From: Rhodocollybia butyracea | Lineage: Eukaryota; Basidiomycota; Agaricomycetes; Agaricales; Omphalotaceae | Reading direction: 5' to 3' | Assembly: GCA_015501585.1 (NCBI GenBank) | Contig: JADNRY010000187.1 | Coordinates: forward strand, 61,720-125,719 | DNA length: 64,000 nt | Shown here: in pieces, positions 12,601 through 26,358 of the stretch | Position numbering within the stretch: position 1 is the stretch's first letter | Layout of the letters: every line of letters begins with the position of its first letter | Notes under the pieces: generated by a model | What the model saw: the letters and a program-made list of their open reading frames with translations, nothing else | Told to the model about the DNA's origin: nothing | Databases searched by the model: none | Made by a program: the position numbers and the translations under genes

Positions 12601-13181
12601 CTAAAGCCAATGAACGAGTTCGAGCAAAAACCCCAACCAAATCCCGAGCGCCGACCCCAACTTCTCGATACCAAACTGGTCACGTTGGACCGCAATTCGA
12701 GATACCGCATTTTCACCCCGACGATGGCCGCTATAATCATATGGAGAGATGTGCGGCTTGTATAGCAAAAGCAGAAGCAGCTGCAGAAGCTGCCGACCGA
12801 CTTCGAGAAAGGACAGGTAGGACCGCAGCTCATACACCAGCGACACCCTCCAAGTCACGATCCCAATCTGTGGAACCAGGTAATCGAGGACGACCCAAGA
12901 CACCGCAGAAGCCTGGGTGGGCGGCAGCGCTTTCCGTCCCGGCGACGCCCCATTCTAGATCTAAATCTAACGAGCCTCGTACCCCCAATAGGCTCAAGAA
13001 GCTCAATCCTTCCGCGATGCTGAGGACATTCCACAAGAAGGTAAATTCGAAAGACATCAACCATACCAAACCTGCATCGCCAGTTTCGACTCCTGCCGCG
13101 ACGACACAGGAGTCGCAGCCAGCATCGGAACTCAAGATATACAAGCAGTTTATGCAGACTAAACCAGCTTGGATCTCGTAA
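9615..13181 (+). CDS. Myosin heavy chain with short tail, no DIL domain
   Basis: An actin-based motor. Exons are 9615-9747, 9802-9931, 9980-10413, 10464-11141, 11197-11249, 11302-12026 and 12083-13181. The motor domain is nearly complete: [15 protein letters not shown]-loop [66 protein letters not shown] and [11 protein letters not shown]. After the converter and an IQ-like segment ([11 protein letters not shown]) come an Ala/Glu-rich repeat (12361-12485) and a basic Ser/Pro/Thr-rich tail, ending about 310 residues past the neck. There is no coiled-coil/DIL cargo module as in fungal myosin V, and no SH3 or chitin-synthase module. Four single-base breaks are inferred: GGGG 9670-9673 and GG 9682-9683 (one short each), A6 10227-10232 in the P-loop (one extra, restores GKTESAK), and CC 10392-10393 (one short, restores SSRFGKYIQ). 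Confidence 0.85.
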
Positions 13182-13413
13182 CGATTTGTCATGACTCGTA
13201 ATGAATGATTAGACTCTTTTTCGTCCTCACTGCTTGCATCTGTATGATAACATCGCATTCTTTATTGCATATGTTTTGAAAGTTCTTTGCTACATGTACT
13301 GTACGATAAGATACTTTGTTTAATGGGATACAATAACTCATCGATAACACGAAAGCGACAAAAGAGAAAAATAAAGAAAATGTTTATGGCATAATTATAC
13401 TGAACTTTGTCCA

Positions 13414-16400
13414 TCAAGTCTGAGATGACTGGGAAGCATCACCGGCACTCGAAAATCGAGAAAAGAAATTATCCCATTGTCCTGATACAACGAGGTGTTA
13501 AAAGAGTTCTTAATTCAACCCAAGGAGAAATAACTTACCCCAATCGAACATCTGATTAGGCATACCCTCCAAAAAGCCTGTGTCCGCTACTGCAAACTCT
13601 GCAAGATTATCGGCTGTGGCGATATTGTCCAAAGTGTTGATGATCCGATTACTATTACCAGCCTGCATATTCATCGCGGGGTTCACGTTCGAAACCCCAG
13701 AGGTCAAAGGCGTCAAATTGACCATCGATCCGGAGGCATTCGCATTTGGATGCCCCACAGTACGAACTGAAAGCGCTGGAGCAAAAGGAGATAACGATGT
13801 TGAGTATTGTGTAAGGTCGGTAAGTGAAATGAAAGGGGAGGTGGGAGGGAAAAGTAATGCTGACGCCTCACCTTCATTGTCTCCCACATCTGTAGCGCCC
13901 TGTATTATCGTTCCTGCAGGCAAGTTACCACCACCGCGTGCGACAAAAACGCCCGTTCCAGGTCGGGTTGGGTCGGGTTTGTAGTCGAGTAAAACTTGTT
14001 GCTTGCCCTTAACGCCGCCAGTCGGATTGAGTGCGGGTGCTTCCAAGGGCATCTGTGGGTTCTGGATAGCCTCGTACAGGAGTGCCATGATTTCTGCCGT
14101 CTACACTCACACACGAAGGAATTAGCTCAATAGACAACATTCAAGCTGCTTCGACAAACCTTGCGTCGTGCTGACATATGATCAGGCGATATAGACTTCT
14201 CCCATCTGTAATAGAGTGAGCATTGTCGTAAGTCTTCCGAAACATACTTACCTTCGAACACAGTCCCGCAACTTTCGGAGTTTGGCTTCGGCCTCGGGAT
14301 CCTTTCGCCTCACAAAAGTATGGTACTGTAGACGTGTGTGAACATCATGCCCAGGCAAATAAACAAACAAAAAACGCATACCTGAACAAACCCACAAGAG
14401 GCCGCGGCGTAAGCGACGAGCAACCACACATCATAGACATTCTCATTCGCATCCAACCAGTCAATAGCTTGCCCGGTACTTTCCACGAGGGTACTCCATT
14501 TCCCCACAGTCAAGCCAAACTTTAGATGCTCGGGGCAGGAATAGCTAATTCGCATAAACACACGCCAGAACATCATGCTTACGCAGACATAAAGAAGGTA
14601 AAGCAAACCTGAAAAATTATAAGCTTGAGCACGTTAAGCTGCCCGGGGATAACCTACCGGCGGTACGAGAAGTCTCAGGACCTCTGAATCGAAGGTGCTC
14701 TGGGAGACCTTCTTTCCATGCATCGAGGTCGCTGAGGATTTGAGTTAGGAGCTCGTCAGTAGCGACCATTAAACCAGCAGGACTGCAAGGTAGAAGGTTA
14801 GACATGAAGCTGAATAATTTCTGCGACGTACGTGTATATGGCTTTCTGAACACGGCCCAAGATGATACTCAGGCGTACAAGCTCGTCCATGTACAGGTCG
14901 TTCCGGTCTCCAGAAGAAGGTAGACGAGCGTCGCAGTCTTGAATGTCGATCATGTAAGGATGGCCATAGGTTAGACTCGTCCTGAACGGATTATAAGTCA
15001 TCGAGACCAGAAAAAAAACCAAGGAAAAACATACCATCTATCGCTAATGAGACAAGCGCCCCAAAGTCGACGACGCAGTTCCACATTTTGCGGTACAGAT
15101 TCACATCGATGAAGACCGAGGTCTTGAGCCTGAAAAAAATTATTTAGTTATGATAAATTGAGTTGGAAAATGGACAGTTACCATTCTGATAGCTGAACCA
15201 AGCCTAACCCATAATGCGGATAGAGCAGTGGGCACGAACTGAGAATGGCAGTCGCCGGTCATGCACAGGATGAGGAGTGCCTGTACGTTGACGATAGACG
15301 CAGTGGAAAGGACGTCTTCGGTTTTGATGAGGCTGTTAACGGTGTAGCGAATCGAGTCGAATACTTGCTGAGGAACTTCTCGCCTGGCAGCTGCGACCAG
15401 ACACATCGAGTAGAGCAAGATTGGGGGCGGAGACGAATGGGCCAAAAATTCTGACTGGGTGATCACTGGTAAGAGAGGTGCGACGTCGGTAAAATAGGCG
15501 TTAATAAGCTGCTCGATGAGAGTCCTCTCAACGCGGTACTCGACAGGTTTTGCTTGTTGTTCTTCATTGGAGGGTTTTTGAATGGATATGAGGCCGTCGC
15601 CGTTCTGACTGACTTGGAACGTATGGTTGTACCTCGCATCATACCCTTGATAAACACGGGATGAGATCGTGGCTTGGGAATGAAGAAGATGTATAGGGGA
15701 CGTGACGCCTGCCATTGTTGTATAAGTTGAACAAGGCAAATTCCCCATGTACTGAAGTGTTGGGGAAATGGAAACGCAACTTACCAAGAACACCAATATC
15801 ACGCTTCTGCTCGTTTGCAGGACCTGCTCTGGTGACGAAGGACTTGTCCTTGTCATCCTCTGACTCCAATTTCTTCTTCTTGAAGCGAGTTTCTGTAATA
15901 GGCAAGAAAAATGTGCAGTCAAACTGATACTGACGACAGTGTTGGCAGACTGGCGGATCCGAGTCGCTTAATATGTCGCAGCGAATCTTGCGACTAGAAA
16001 AGGGTCAGATAGCTGGCGATGTTAAAAAGGAAGGCGCTAACGTTCTGCAAGAATCGCAAGCGCGTTGCTGGAAGGATAGTTAGATTAAAAATCGTGCTGG
16101 AAAACAAGACTTACTGTTTTAGTACGCTTTTTACCGTCTGCTGCTGTAGCCGAATTGCCTTCATCGTCGGACAACTTTTCCTTTGCACTCTTCCGCTTAC
16201 GTTTTGGGGCCGTGCTTGATGAAGCTGGCTGCGGAGAAGAAGAAGCTGGAGCAGCGGGAGAGTCAGCTGGCGGAGGCTGAGGAGGCGGGGGACCACCATA
16301 GACCATCACGGGACCTGGGGGAGGATACTGATACGTATAGTAAGGATGCGGACTAGGTGCCATTGGATAGGCATAGTGAGGAGGCGGAGGAGGCGGAGGG

Positions 16401-16764
16401 CCACCAGGCGGCGAAGATGACGACGCCTGGGGAGGAGGATAGCCCTGCTGGTACGGAGGATAGGGGTGATGATTCATAAAGTAAGGAGGTCCTGGATAAG
16501 GCTGCAGAACAGGACCTTGAGGCGCAGCTGGCTGAGCAGTTGATTCTGCGGGAGCTATGGAACATGATTGTAGAACAAAAGCAAAGAAGCGAACGACTTA
16601 CAGTGGGTGTCGGCTTCAGCTTTTTTTTGCCGGGATTTCTTGGTGGTTGAAGACGGCTTGCTGTTCTGCGTTGGCGGCACCCGCGGCAGTGACGGCGGCG
16701 GGGAAGAAGGCGTTGGCTTTGTCCCCGGAGGAGTTTCTGAACCTGATTTCGTATTTGTTTGCAT
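13414..16764 (-). CDS. Zn2Cys6 fungal transcription factor
   Basis: A nuclear DNA-binding regulator of 903 residues in 13 exons (16764-16602, 16554-16115, 16067-16042, 15993-15785, 15708-15182, 15129-15035, 14981-14832, 14782-14658, 14608-14382, 14325-14252, 14205-14160, 14100-13539, 13481-13414); the total closes exactly in frame. The N-terminus is Pro/Tyr/Gly-rich and followed by a basic stretch. The zinc cluster reads QRACDSCRTRKIRCD then CQHCRQYQFDC, spread over three exons, one only 26 nt long. A fungal-specific TF middle-homology region follows (LINAYFTDVAPLLPVITQSE, ALSALWVRLGSAIRM, LGLHRCESVPQNVELRRRLW, DIQDCDARLP). A Pro/Ser-rich acidic tail ends with FDWGQWDNFFSRF. The ETRFKKKK segment after the cluster resembles regulators often compared with XlnR-type proteins, but the target genes cannot be told from sequence. 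Confidence 0.92.
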
Positions 16765-17593
16765 TTAAAATACGGCTTGATCGAGAATCTTGTCACAATG
16801 TCTATCTTCTTGTGCTTTTGTCAGCAGGTGTAACCTTTTTTTTCTTCGCGGCTCACCGATTTTCTTTCTGCTTGCGGCTATACAGGGAAGAGGTCGGCAT
16901 GGTTCAATTTTCCTGATCCCCTAGGGTTAGGGGTACCCCGGGCCGATCAGATGACTCAGCCTTGTCTCAATTGTTCCTCGTTCCATTTTCGGAAGTATTG
17001 TGTCATAACGATGCCAAGGACCAATGAATCTCCCCGAGATCGAGTCGGACGTCCCCTAAATATATATCTGTCACCCTGTGCGATTGCGATTCACTGGAGC
17101 TCAATTAAAATATCACTCAACCTCATGCAAGTGGAGCTCAATGAGCTGGAAATAATAGGAACCATCTGCACAGCAACGCCACAAACAAGGGTTGCCTTAG
17201 ATGCCTACGGCTCGACACGGAACACGGAACCGTAACGGAGTAACTTTAAGCCAAAGAGCACACTCCGAAAACCAACGACGAAATAATAATATGGTGGCTA
17301 GATAACTTGGTGAGAGAGAGCACAGTCGTGGACAAATACTTAAAATGCATAATTATATCTGCAATGAAAAACCCTACCGCAAAGATCCTGGAACTTGATA
17401 AGTCTTCGTGAAGAAAAGAGCAAGTTCCATCGCTCCAACGCGGAAGGCTTTCCCCCCTCCGACGCAGCGCTCGCAGGATAAACTTCCCCCGTCTTGGATC
17501 CCAGGCGGCGCAGTAGCTCGCCTTCGGTTCCGATTATAAATCTGAACGCAGAGCATCCACATACATCCCACGTCAAGTGTGGGTGCTAGCACC
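16765..17593. other. Intergenic region, upstream of the transcription factor
   Basis: About 830 bp between the start of the transcription factor and the stop of the DHHC gene, both on the minus strand. No gene recognised. It contains an inverted-repeat cluster at 16918-16944. Confidence 0.5.
16918..16939. repeat. Overlapping small inverted repeats
   Basis: CCCCTA and TAGGGG flank a 4-nt loop, and the right arm immediately forms a second perfect palindrome (GGGGTACCCC). It lies about 155-175 bp upstream of the transcription factor start codon and could be a protein-binding site or a chance hairpin. Confidence 0.4.
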
Positions 17594-19981
17594 TCACAAC
17601 AGAAAGCCCGGGGTTAACTCCCTCCTATCCTCCGTCGCAAGCTCGCTAGGATCAAGCCACGAGTACCCCAGAGGTCTACATAGAATCGCCATCGCGTTAC
17701 GCCGCCACGTTCCGTGCGAGAAGGGATTTGGTGGGGCAGGTCCTGGTACGAGTGATTTGTGAGCTTGGTTCCGAATCTGGCAAGCAACATGTAGTCAGTA
17801 ACAGTCCAAATAATTGCATAAACGATATATGGGGAGAGAGGCGTCGATTGCAACGCAACATGAATGAAGAAACGGGAAGCATGTCATCAGACACGGCGAT
17901 GCATATCCCGTTGAACGACAGAACACTAAAAAAACGAATTGACAAGGGAAAAATAGGGTATACAACAGTGATACGGAGTAAACTTTTCTTCATTCACCTG
18001 TTCGATGGTTGTGATGTTCAACACTAACAGCTAGATGGAAAAGAAGGTTATGATACGTCAGTTGACTCGCAGCAAAAAAAAAAATCAAAAGCCTACGAAC
18101 CCGTATATGATAGCTCAATAAGGCCGCTACAGGCCAAATCATTGCTGCACTCAAACAAAATGCAGCGGCACTCCCCGCACCCTGTGTTGTAGCAATAGCC
18201 TGTTTGAAATCAACAGGACCAGGACTTGTCCCAGGACCACCCCGCTTCGTTAATAAAAATAGATGAACGACCGACGTGGCGATGATAAGGAAGAGAGTTA
18301 AGGTCTGAGAAATTTCGGTCAGATGCGGAGGATAAAAGAGGTACCAAACGCGTACGGCTGTCGATAAGAGGACAAAGAATGAAGTGTAGTTCCGTCGACC
18401 GACACAATTGTTGACCCACTGGCAATGGTGATCACATCCATCCACGCAATTGTCACACTACAATAAGGATTAGTAGGATCCCCTGATGTAGGACGATAAG
18501 TATTTACCATCTTGCAATGACTTGAACGCGGAGGTCGGTAAGTTTTACAGGTTGGACAATACTTGACCCGAACACTATGATTTCTTCAATTAGAACAAGA
18601 CGACAGCAAAAAGAAACTAGCTTACACATCCGCCCTAACTTTCAGGTCTCTAGGCATAGGTACTTTAACACCGCCGTCCGAGGGCGAGGTAGTCGGGTAA
18701 GGTGGGTCGGGATCAAGATTCCGAGGTAGAATACCAGGGTCCGTAAACGCCTAAGAAGTAAGTATAGTGAGCGAAAGACTAATGGCATATAAAATTAATC
18801 ACCGTCTTCAGCATACTTGAAAACACGATCAATGTCAGATATCCTCCTATGCAGACCATAACTTTACCCCCAGCACCTTCCTGATGCCACCACCACTGAC
18901 ACGTCGTAGCAAACCACACTCCCGATATAGCACAAAGTACACTGAAACAGACGATAAACGCCCATGGTGTATCACCACCCGTAAGGATATGACCTTTGGC
19001 GAAGAATCGATTCCGTGAGGGATGTAGCTGCCATTTACGGATGATAGCGCCACGGGGAGTTTGCATCGGAACAGCAAATGAGTATTGTTTGTCGTTCAGA
19101 GAACGAGGCTTGTACCCTGCTGGGATTGGAGGTGACCGAGGAGTGGTAGTGGCAAAAGATGAAGGACCATGAGAAGAAGAGTTGGAAATATGTCGTCTGA
19201 GAGATGCGAAATGAGTTACAGGAAACCCTCGTTCCTCATCGTGTAGCCTTCGCTTGTCGCTGAAGCCTGTTGACCCAAAACCCTCGGATGAAGTCTGTCG
19301 ATGCGACGAGGAATGACGGGAGTCAATAGATAGGCCTCGCCGGAGATTAAGAACCAAATCCACACTGTTTCGCAGACGACGACTAGAACCGCTTTTTGGC
19401 ACAGGTCGCACGGAACTGTCTGAACGTTCTCTGCCCATCGAATCTGTAATTTCCACCCTAGGAACTTCACCAACAGGCAAAAGCGCTTCTCGGCTCTGCT
19501 TTATCCCCCTCACTGGTTGCTCTGGCGCTGCTGAGCCACTGAGATCTCCAGGTGCCACTTCCGAATGATCTGTTGTGCTGTCTGAATGGCGCTTGACGTT
19601 GCTGAGATTAGACAGCTGAAAAGCTTCTCTATCTTCGTGGGTTTGCATGTGAGAGGAAGATGGTGAATCCGGCGGAGAATAATGTGGTCTTATGGGACGG
19701 AAAAACGATGAAGACGGCTGCACGCCTCCTGCGTGTGTTGAACTCGTGTGTACTGGATATGGCTGGGTCGGAGGAAATGAGGAAGACGTAGGAGAAGCTA
19801 GTGGTTGTTTCATTTTCGCGCTAGCAGACGCAGGAATGATGTTGCTATTGGCCACAATAGGCTGAAAATGAGGAGATGTGGGACTGCTCATGCCAGAAGG
19901 AAGTGGAAGTTGGGTAAGAGAGTTGCGTTTCGGATTTGGTGATGAAGGAATAGAGAAATTTAAGGAATGTGGGGATGCCAT
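17594..19981 (-). CDS. DHHC-type protein S-palmitoyltransferase (Erf2-like)
   Basis: A membrane enzyme that attaches palmitate to cysteines of target proteins, probably in the ER or Golgi. There are 647 residues in six exons (19981-18803, 18750-18626, 18574-18508, 18457-18101, 18030-17998, 17776-17594). The N-terminal 260 residues are Ser/Pro-rich and probably cytosolic. Two membrane segments follow ([38 protein letters not shown]). The zinc/DHHC domain is complete: [20 protein letters not shown], then [20 protein letters not shown]. Two more hydrophobic segments and [11 protein letters not shown] come next, followed by [12 protein letters not shown] and a terminal [11 protein letters not shown] motif typical of the Erf2/DHHC9 group. 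Intron 5 (17777-17997) is 221 nt, about four times the local norm. The start MASPHSLNF is preferred over the in-frame upstream non-ATG extension. Confidence 0.93.
17795..17889 (-). ncRNA. Possible intronic box C/D snoRNA
   Basis: Within the unusually long intron 5 of the DHHC gene, the minus strand has TGATGA (17889-17884) and, about 90 nt later, CTGA (17798-17795). This is the box C / box D order and spacing. The terminal stem is weak, and CTGA may instead be the branch site, so this is only a candidate. Confidence 0.2.
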
Positions 19982-20123
19982 TGCCTTAGTGAGCCAAAAG
20001 CTCAAAGGCTTGCTTAACAATGATGAGAATTTCGAGTAATAACGGTTTTCTCAGGCATCAAAGCATACTTTTGTAAGTACAACATTTAAGTATTACAGCA
20101 TTACAGCATTTAGCACTTCAATC

Positions 20124-21895
<1,772 letters not shown>

Positions 21896-22113
21896 CAGTA
21901 ATTTTGGTGATTTCAATGAGAACAAGGTAAGAACAAGTATCAAGACCGAAACAAAGTAACAGATGCTGGCATATGATCCAAATGTTTTGAAGACGATTTA
22001 TAAGAAAAGATTCATTCGGCCTAGAGCCCGGCCTGGTCATGACAGTGATAAAAAAGAGTAGAAGAATGTTCTAGCTGTAGTAGTGTTAGTGGCGTCTCGG
22101 AGTTATCGGACCT

Positions 22114-23271
22114 ATGGCTTCTCCACATACTATACTATTACTCGCCTCTCTTCCTTCTTTATCCATCCCACATTTTCTGGCGCCAGTCATCGTCTCGGCC
22201 GCTTCCTCCGCTCACGACCACCTTCGCATAGTTCTGTTTTCTCGAATTTTCAATGCAGGCGCCATCTCGCATACACAAAACTGGGAAAATGTCCAGAGGT
22301 TATTGACTTATGTCTATGTACAGGCAACCAAAGTTGCACATGATATGGACAAGCTCCTTATGCAGATTGATGTTCTACTGAAAGGCGTAAATGACGAGGA
22401 ATCCTTGCCAGAAGACTTCGGAAAAGGATGTGAAATGGTTTATCGTGTCTCTGGAGGTAGTGCTATCCATTAATTCTTCTGCGGTTTTCTCTAACACATA
22501 ATAGATGTCATCGTAGCAGCCCTTTGCCCATCTCTGCTTGAGATACCTCATCGCTATGTGTCTGCTGAACACAGTGAATCAGTAACCCCTCTGGAACCCT
22601 CGGAACCAGCCAATCTACCTTATTTGTTGCCTGTCACAGTCCTCGGTGGAACTTTTGATCATCTTCATGCTGGCCACAAGATCCTTCTTAGCATGGCTGC
22701 ATGGATAGCCAGTCAGAAGGTCATTGTAGGAGTCACCGACGCTGCTCTTTTGTCGTCGAAATCAAATGCCCATGTACTTGAATCTCTCGAGACGCGCAAA
22801 TCTAACGTGCGTTCCTTCCTTGGACTGTTCAAACCCGAACTAGAATACGATATCGTCACCATTGACGATGTGTATGGACCTACTGGATGGGACCCCAACA
22901 TTCAAGGTCTCATTGTTAGTCGAGAGACCATTAGTGGGGCAGATATGAGTACGTATCTCGTGTTCAATTTTTGCGCTTTCTAAATCTTTTATACCCCAGT
23001 CGCGACCCATAGAGAAAAGAAGCAACTACCGAAGCTGACGACATTTATTATCGATGTCATATCTCATTCGTCTCCGAACATTACAGCAGATGACTTGGAG
23101 CTATTGCGACGGACCAAGATGAGCAGTACCTCCATCCGAAACTGGATTGCAGAGCGGGAAAAAACGCAGCAGCAGCAGGAATTAGAGGAATCAAAAAATC
23201 GCAACCAGGAGGGAAAGATCAAGCAAGTTGAACGAGGCGAATTTGGTTGGATTGGCCCTCAGGATGCATAA
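22114..23271 (+). CDS. CAB4: Phosphopantetheine adenylyltransferase (coenzyme A synthesis)
   Basis: Joins 4'-phosphopantetheine and ATP to form dephospho-CoA. There are 352 residues in three exons (22114-22456, 22505-22948, 23000-23271). The nucleotidyltransferase core starts VTVLGGTFDHLHAGHKILL, carrying the GTFD-x-x-HxGH ATP-binding motif. It continues VIVGVTDAALLSSK, LETRKSNVRSFLGLF and GLIVSRETISGADM. The equivalent of the ISSTxxR motif is MSSTSIRNW. The tail is Gln/Glu/Lys-rich and ends FGWIGPQDA. There is no fused dephospho-CoA kinase domain, as expected for fungi. The N-terminal 140 residues are less conserved. Reading frames are clean. Confidence 0.95.
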
Positions 23272-24176
23272 GGTTCAAGAGGGCAGGAAAGAAATCGGAA
23301 ATACTTCTCATATTGGAAGTTGTTGTACGCTATTGTACGTCAATTAACACCCGGAAAAATGTAATCATTAACCTTCCCACCTCAAAACCTAGTGTTATCG
23401 CGAGTTTTAATAGCCTACCTTTGATTCGGAGCTCCCCCCGCTCCTATCTAAACACCTGAAAGACTCAAGGATACCACTATGCCTCCCGCTGCTATATGAC
23501 TGGCGTCCTCAAAGGCTTAAAAAAGTTTGGATTCAACTAGCGCCCCTTGCGCCTCTACGGGGTTTACGGTCGTAATACTTATAAGCTTTAACTAACAAGG
23601 TAAAAGTAACTGTTAAGGAAATCAGGTCCGTCAGTGCTAGTGGCTCGTGGCTCATTCATTGGCCTGCACAAATAAAACCGTCTGGGGAAACTCTTCGGTG
23701 ATTTCACAACGACTACAAGCTGCGAAATACAATGATGCGGTACATTCAAGTCAAGTGAGTGCTTCTCATTTTCTCAGTACCTCAAGTGAAATTTTTCACA
23801 ACCAAAATTCTCAGGGGCATCGCATCGCCAAGGTCAATCATACAATTATCTAAAAATACCGATATTCAGCGTGATCATTGTCCCCGGTTATACTGAGAAA
23901 GGAAACGAGACTGCTAGTCTTAGATATCGCGATGAATGTCCGAAAAGTACTGCTCAGAGCGTTGCCCTGACAGCCTCATTGGGAAGAGTACTGGTTTTTC
24001 TGCAGAGACTCGCGGAAAATACACGGCTTAATCCTTTCGATATCTGACCCCGGAGAAATTCCGTTGGAGAATGGCATCGTCGTTCAAACTGGTGCTACAG
24101 GTGCGCCAGGCTTGTATAAAAGTGTCACCCGAATCCCAGTGTCCTCATCGGTTCATACTACTCACCTGGCATTGAA
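23272..24176. other. Intergenic region and cellulase promoter
   Basis: About 900 bp with no gene recognised. The right half should hold the GH7 promoter: a TATA box and two CCCCGG motifs are listed separately. Confidence 0.6.
24115..24121 (+). promoter_or_regulatory. TATA box of the GH7 gene
   Basis: TATAAAA lies 56-62 bp upstream of the ATG, a normal fungal distance. CCCCGG occurs at 23882-23887 and 24048-24053 (the reverse complement of the SYGGRG consensus of CreA/Mig1 repressors). Carbon-catabolite control is therefore plausible but unproven. Confidence 0.6.
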
Positions 24177-26219
24177 ATGTTTCGCTCTTCCGCTCTCCTC
24201 TTCTTCACCTTCTTCGCTGTAGCGTACGGTCAACAGGTCGGCACGCTCACAGCAGAGACCCACCCACCGTTGACCTGGGAGACATGTACCGCAGCGGGTT
24301 GCACAACTGAAAATTCCGCGGTTGTCATTGATGCAAACTGGCGCTACCTTCATGTCACTAGCGGTACGACCAACTGCTACGAGGGTGACACATGGGACTT
24401 TGACATCTGTACCAGTGCGTACAATCGCTAGTTCTCCCCTGCTCTACTGATCCTTTTTCTCCATAGCTCCGGAAGTCTGTGCTGCAGACTGCGCTCTCGA
24501 CGGAGCGGATTATGAAAGTTTGTTTGAACAACTCACCCATGCGAGTGTAAACTCACGGTGCTCCTATAGCTACTTATGGTATCACTACCACCGGAGATTC
24601 GTTGACACTCGGCTTTGTGACCGTCTCTGAACAGGCGAACGTCGGTTCTCGTCTGTACTTGATGGCCCCTGGAAGCGAGACCGAGTACCAGCTTTTCAAA
24701 CTAATCAATCAAGAGTTTACTTTCACCGTAGACGTCTCCAAACTTCCCTGTGGTCTTAATGGGGCCGTGTATTTCACTCAAATGGATGCCGATGGTGGAC
24801 TTGTAAGTTTGAACATTGGAGGTTCAATATCAAGTGTTTCTGATATTGTTCTCAGGCGCGTTTCCCAACCAATGTGGCTGGAGCGAAGTACGGAACTGGA
24901 TACTGTGATGCTCAATGCCCTATGGACATTAAATTTATCGATGGAGTTGTACGTATCTTTCTTTTACCTCAAGTGTCGGGATTTACCCTATTGAATAGGC
25001 TAACACTGTCGACTGGACCCCGTCCACTAACAACGTCAACACCGGAACCGGGAACACCGGCAGTTGCTGCACTGAGATGGATGTCTGTCTATATCACTTT
25101 CAAAATGAAACAAAATTCACACGTCTTTTTATTTAGATTTGGGAAGCCAACTCGATCTCGTCTGCCTTTACCGCTCATGCTTGCACTGTGACCGAGCAGA
25201 CCTCGTGTACTGGCACCAGCTGCTCTGCTGCAAACTCCACCCAGGGTGTTTGTGACCAGGCCGGCTGCGACTTCAACTCTTTCCGTCTCGGTGACTCCTC
25301 TTTCTACGGTCCGGGATTGACTGTTGATACCACACAGCCAATCACCGTTGTTACACAGGTACATATGCCTCAGATATACTTTTCTCCTAGATCAACTTAT
25401 GGACTTCGTTTCTCAACTAGTTCGTCTCTTCAAATAACCAGAGCACTGGTACCCTCTCTGCCATCCGACGTCTGTACGTCCAAAATGGAGTGGTAAGTAA
25501 ATTTTTATATTATTTTTCTCGCTTTCGTTAAGAACTATTCAATGCACAGGTCATTCAAAACTCAGAGACTAACGTTGCCGGAATTACTGCCACCAACCAG
25601 ATTGATGAGACCTTCTGTACCGAGGCAACGACTGCCTTTGCTGAGACTGACACTTTCGATCAAAAGGGTGGATTCGACGCCATGACAGCAGCCATGAACA
25701 AGGGAATGGTTTTGGTTCTCAGTCTTTGGGACGATTACGCCGTGAGCATGCTCTGGCTCGACAGTGACTTCCCCACCAATGGAACTGCCCCTGGTGATGC
25801 CCGTGGAACTTGCCCGATAACATCTGGTGTTCCCGCCACTGTTGAGGCAGAGAGCCCCAACGCTTCGGTCGTATATTCAAACATCAGATTTGGTGCCATT
25901 GGCTCGACTTTTAGCGCTACTGGCACTACCGGTACCGGTACCGGCACTGGAACTGGAACTGGCACTGGAACTGGCACTGGAACTGCTCCTGCCGCCACCC
26001 AGACCGTTTTCGGTCAATGGTGAATCTTAATCTATCTTATTGACAATTTCTTGTCCTAATGCACAAATTAGTGGTGGTATCGGCTTCACTGGCCCTACTG
26101 CTTGCGCTTCTGGGTCGACCTGCTCCGACTTGAACCCGTTCGTATAAATCCTTAAGTTTCGTTTCGGTTTACTGACACGTTTCTTTGATAGCTATTTCTT
26201 CCAGTGCATACCATCCTAA
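24177..26219 (+). CDS. Secreted GH7 cellobiohydrolase with C-terminal CBM1
   Basis: Hydrolyses crystalline cellulose, releasing cellobiose. There are 518 residues in ten exons (24177-24414, 24467-24517, 24570-24802, 24856-24948, 24999-25082, 25137-25358, 25421-25492, 25550-26019, 26072-26137, 26192-26219). A signal peptide ([18 protein letters not shown]) is followed by the mature start QQVGTL. The GH7 catalytic motif is split by an intron: CCTEMD joined to IWEANS, giving the ExDxxE acid residues. Other family blocks are [38 protein letters not shown] (here [19 protein letters not shown]) and [15 protein letters not shown] linker of repeated Thr-Gly (25920-25985) leads to a CBM1: [20 protein letters not shown], then [10 protein letters not shown], with the paired cysteines and aromatics in place. 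This strongly suggests a plant-biomass degrader. Confidence 0.97.
25920..25985 (+). repeat. Coding minisatellite for the GH7 linker
   Basis: Near-perfect repeats of ACTGGA/ACTGGC-type hexamers encode an alternating Thr-Gly linker between the catalytic domain and the CBM1. Such tracts can change length by slippage. Confidence 0.8.
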
Positions 26220-26358
26220 GTGTCTTTTTCAGGTATTTTTGGGCGACATTGTATAGATCATGTGTAATTTAACAATGCAATGAAAATAAAGCGTTCTTCC
26301 GTCTTCCTCGTTCCAAGAAAAATCATGGTTCATTCCTACTAGTACTTAAAGTACCTCT

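Noticed and set aside
16924..16933. Telomere-like GGGTTAGGGG
   Set aside because: Only about one unit, not an array; part of a local palindrome.
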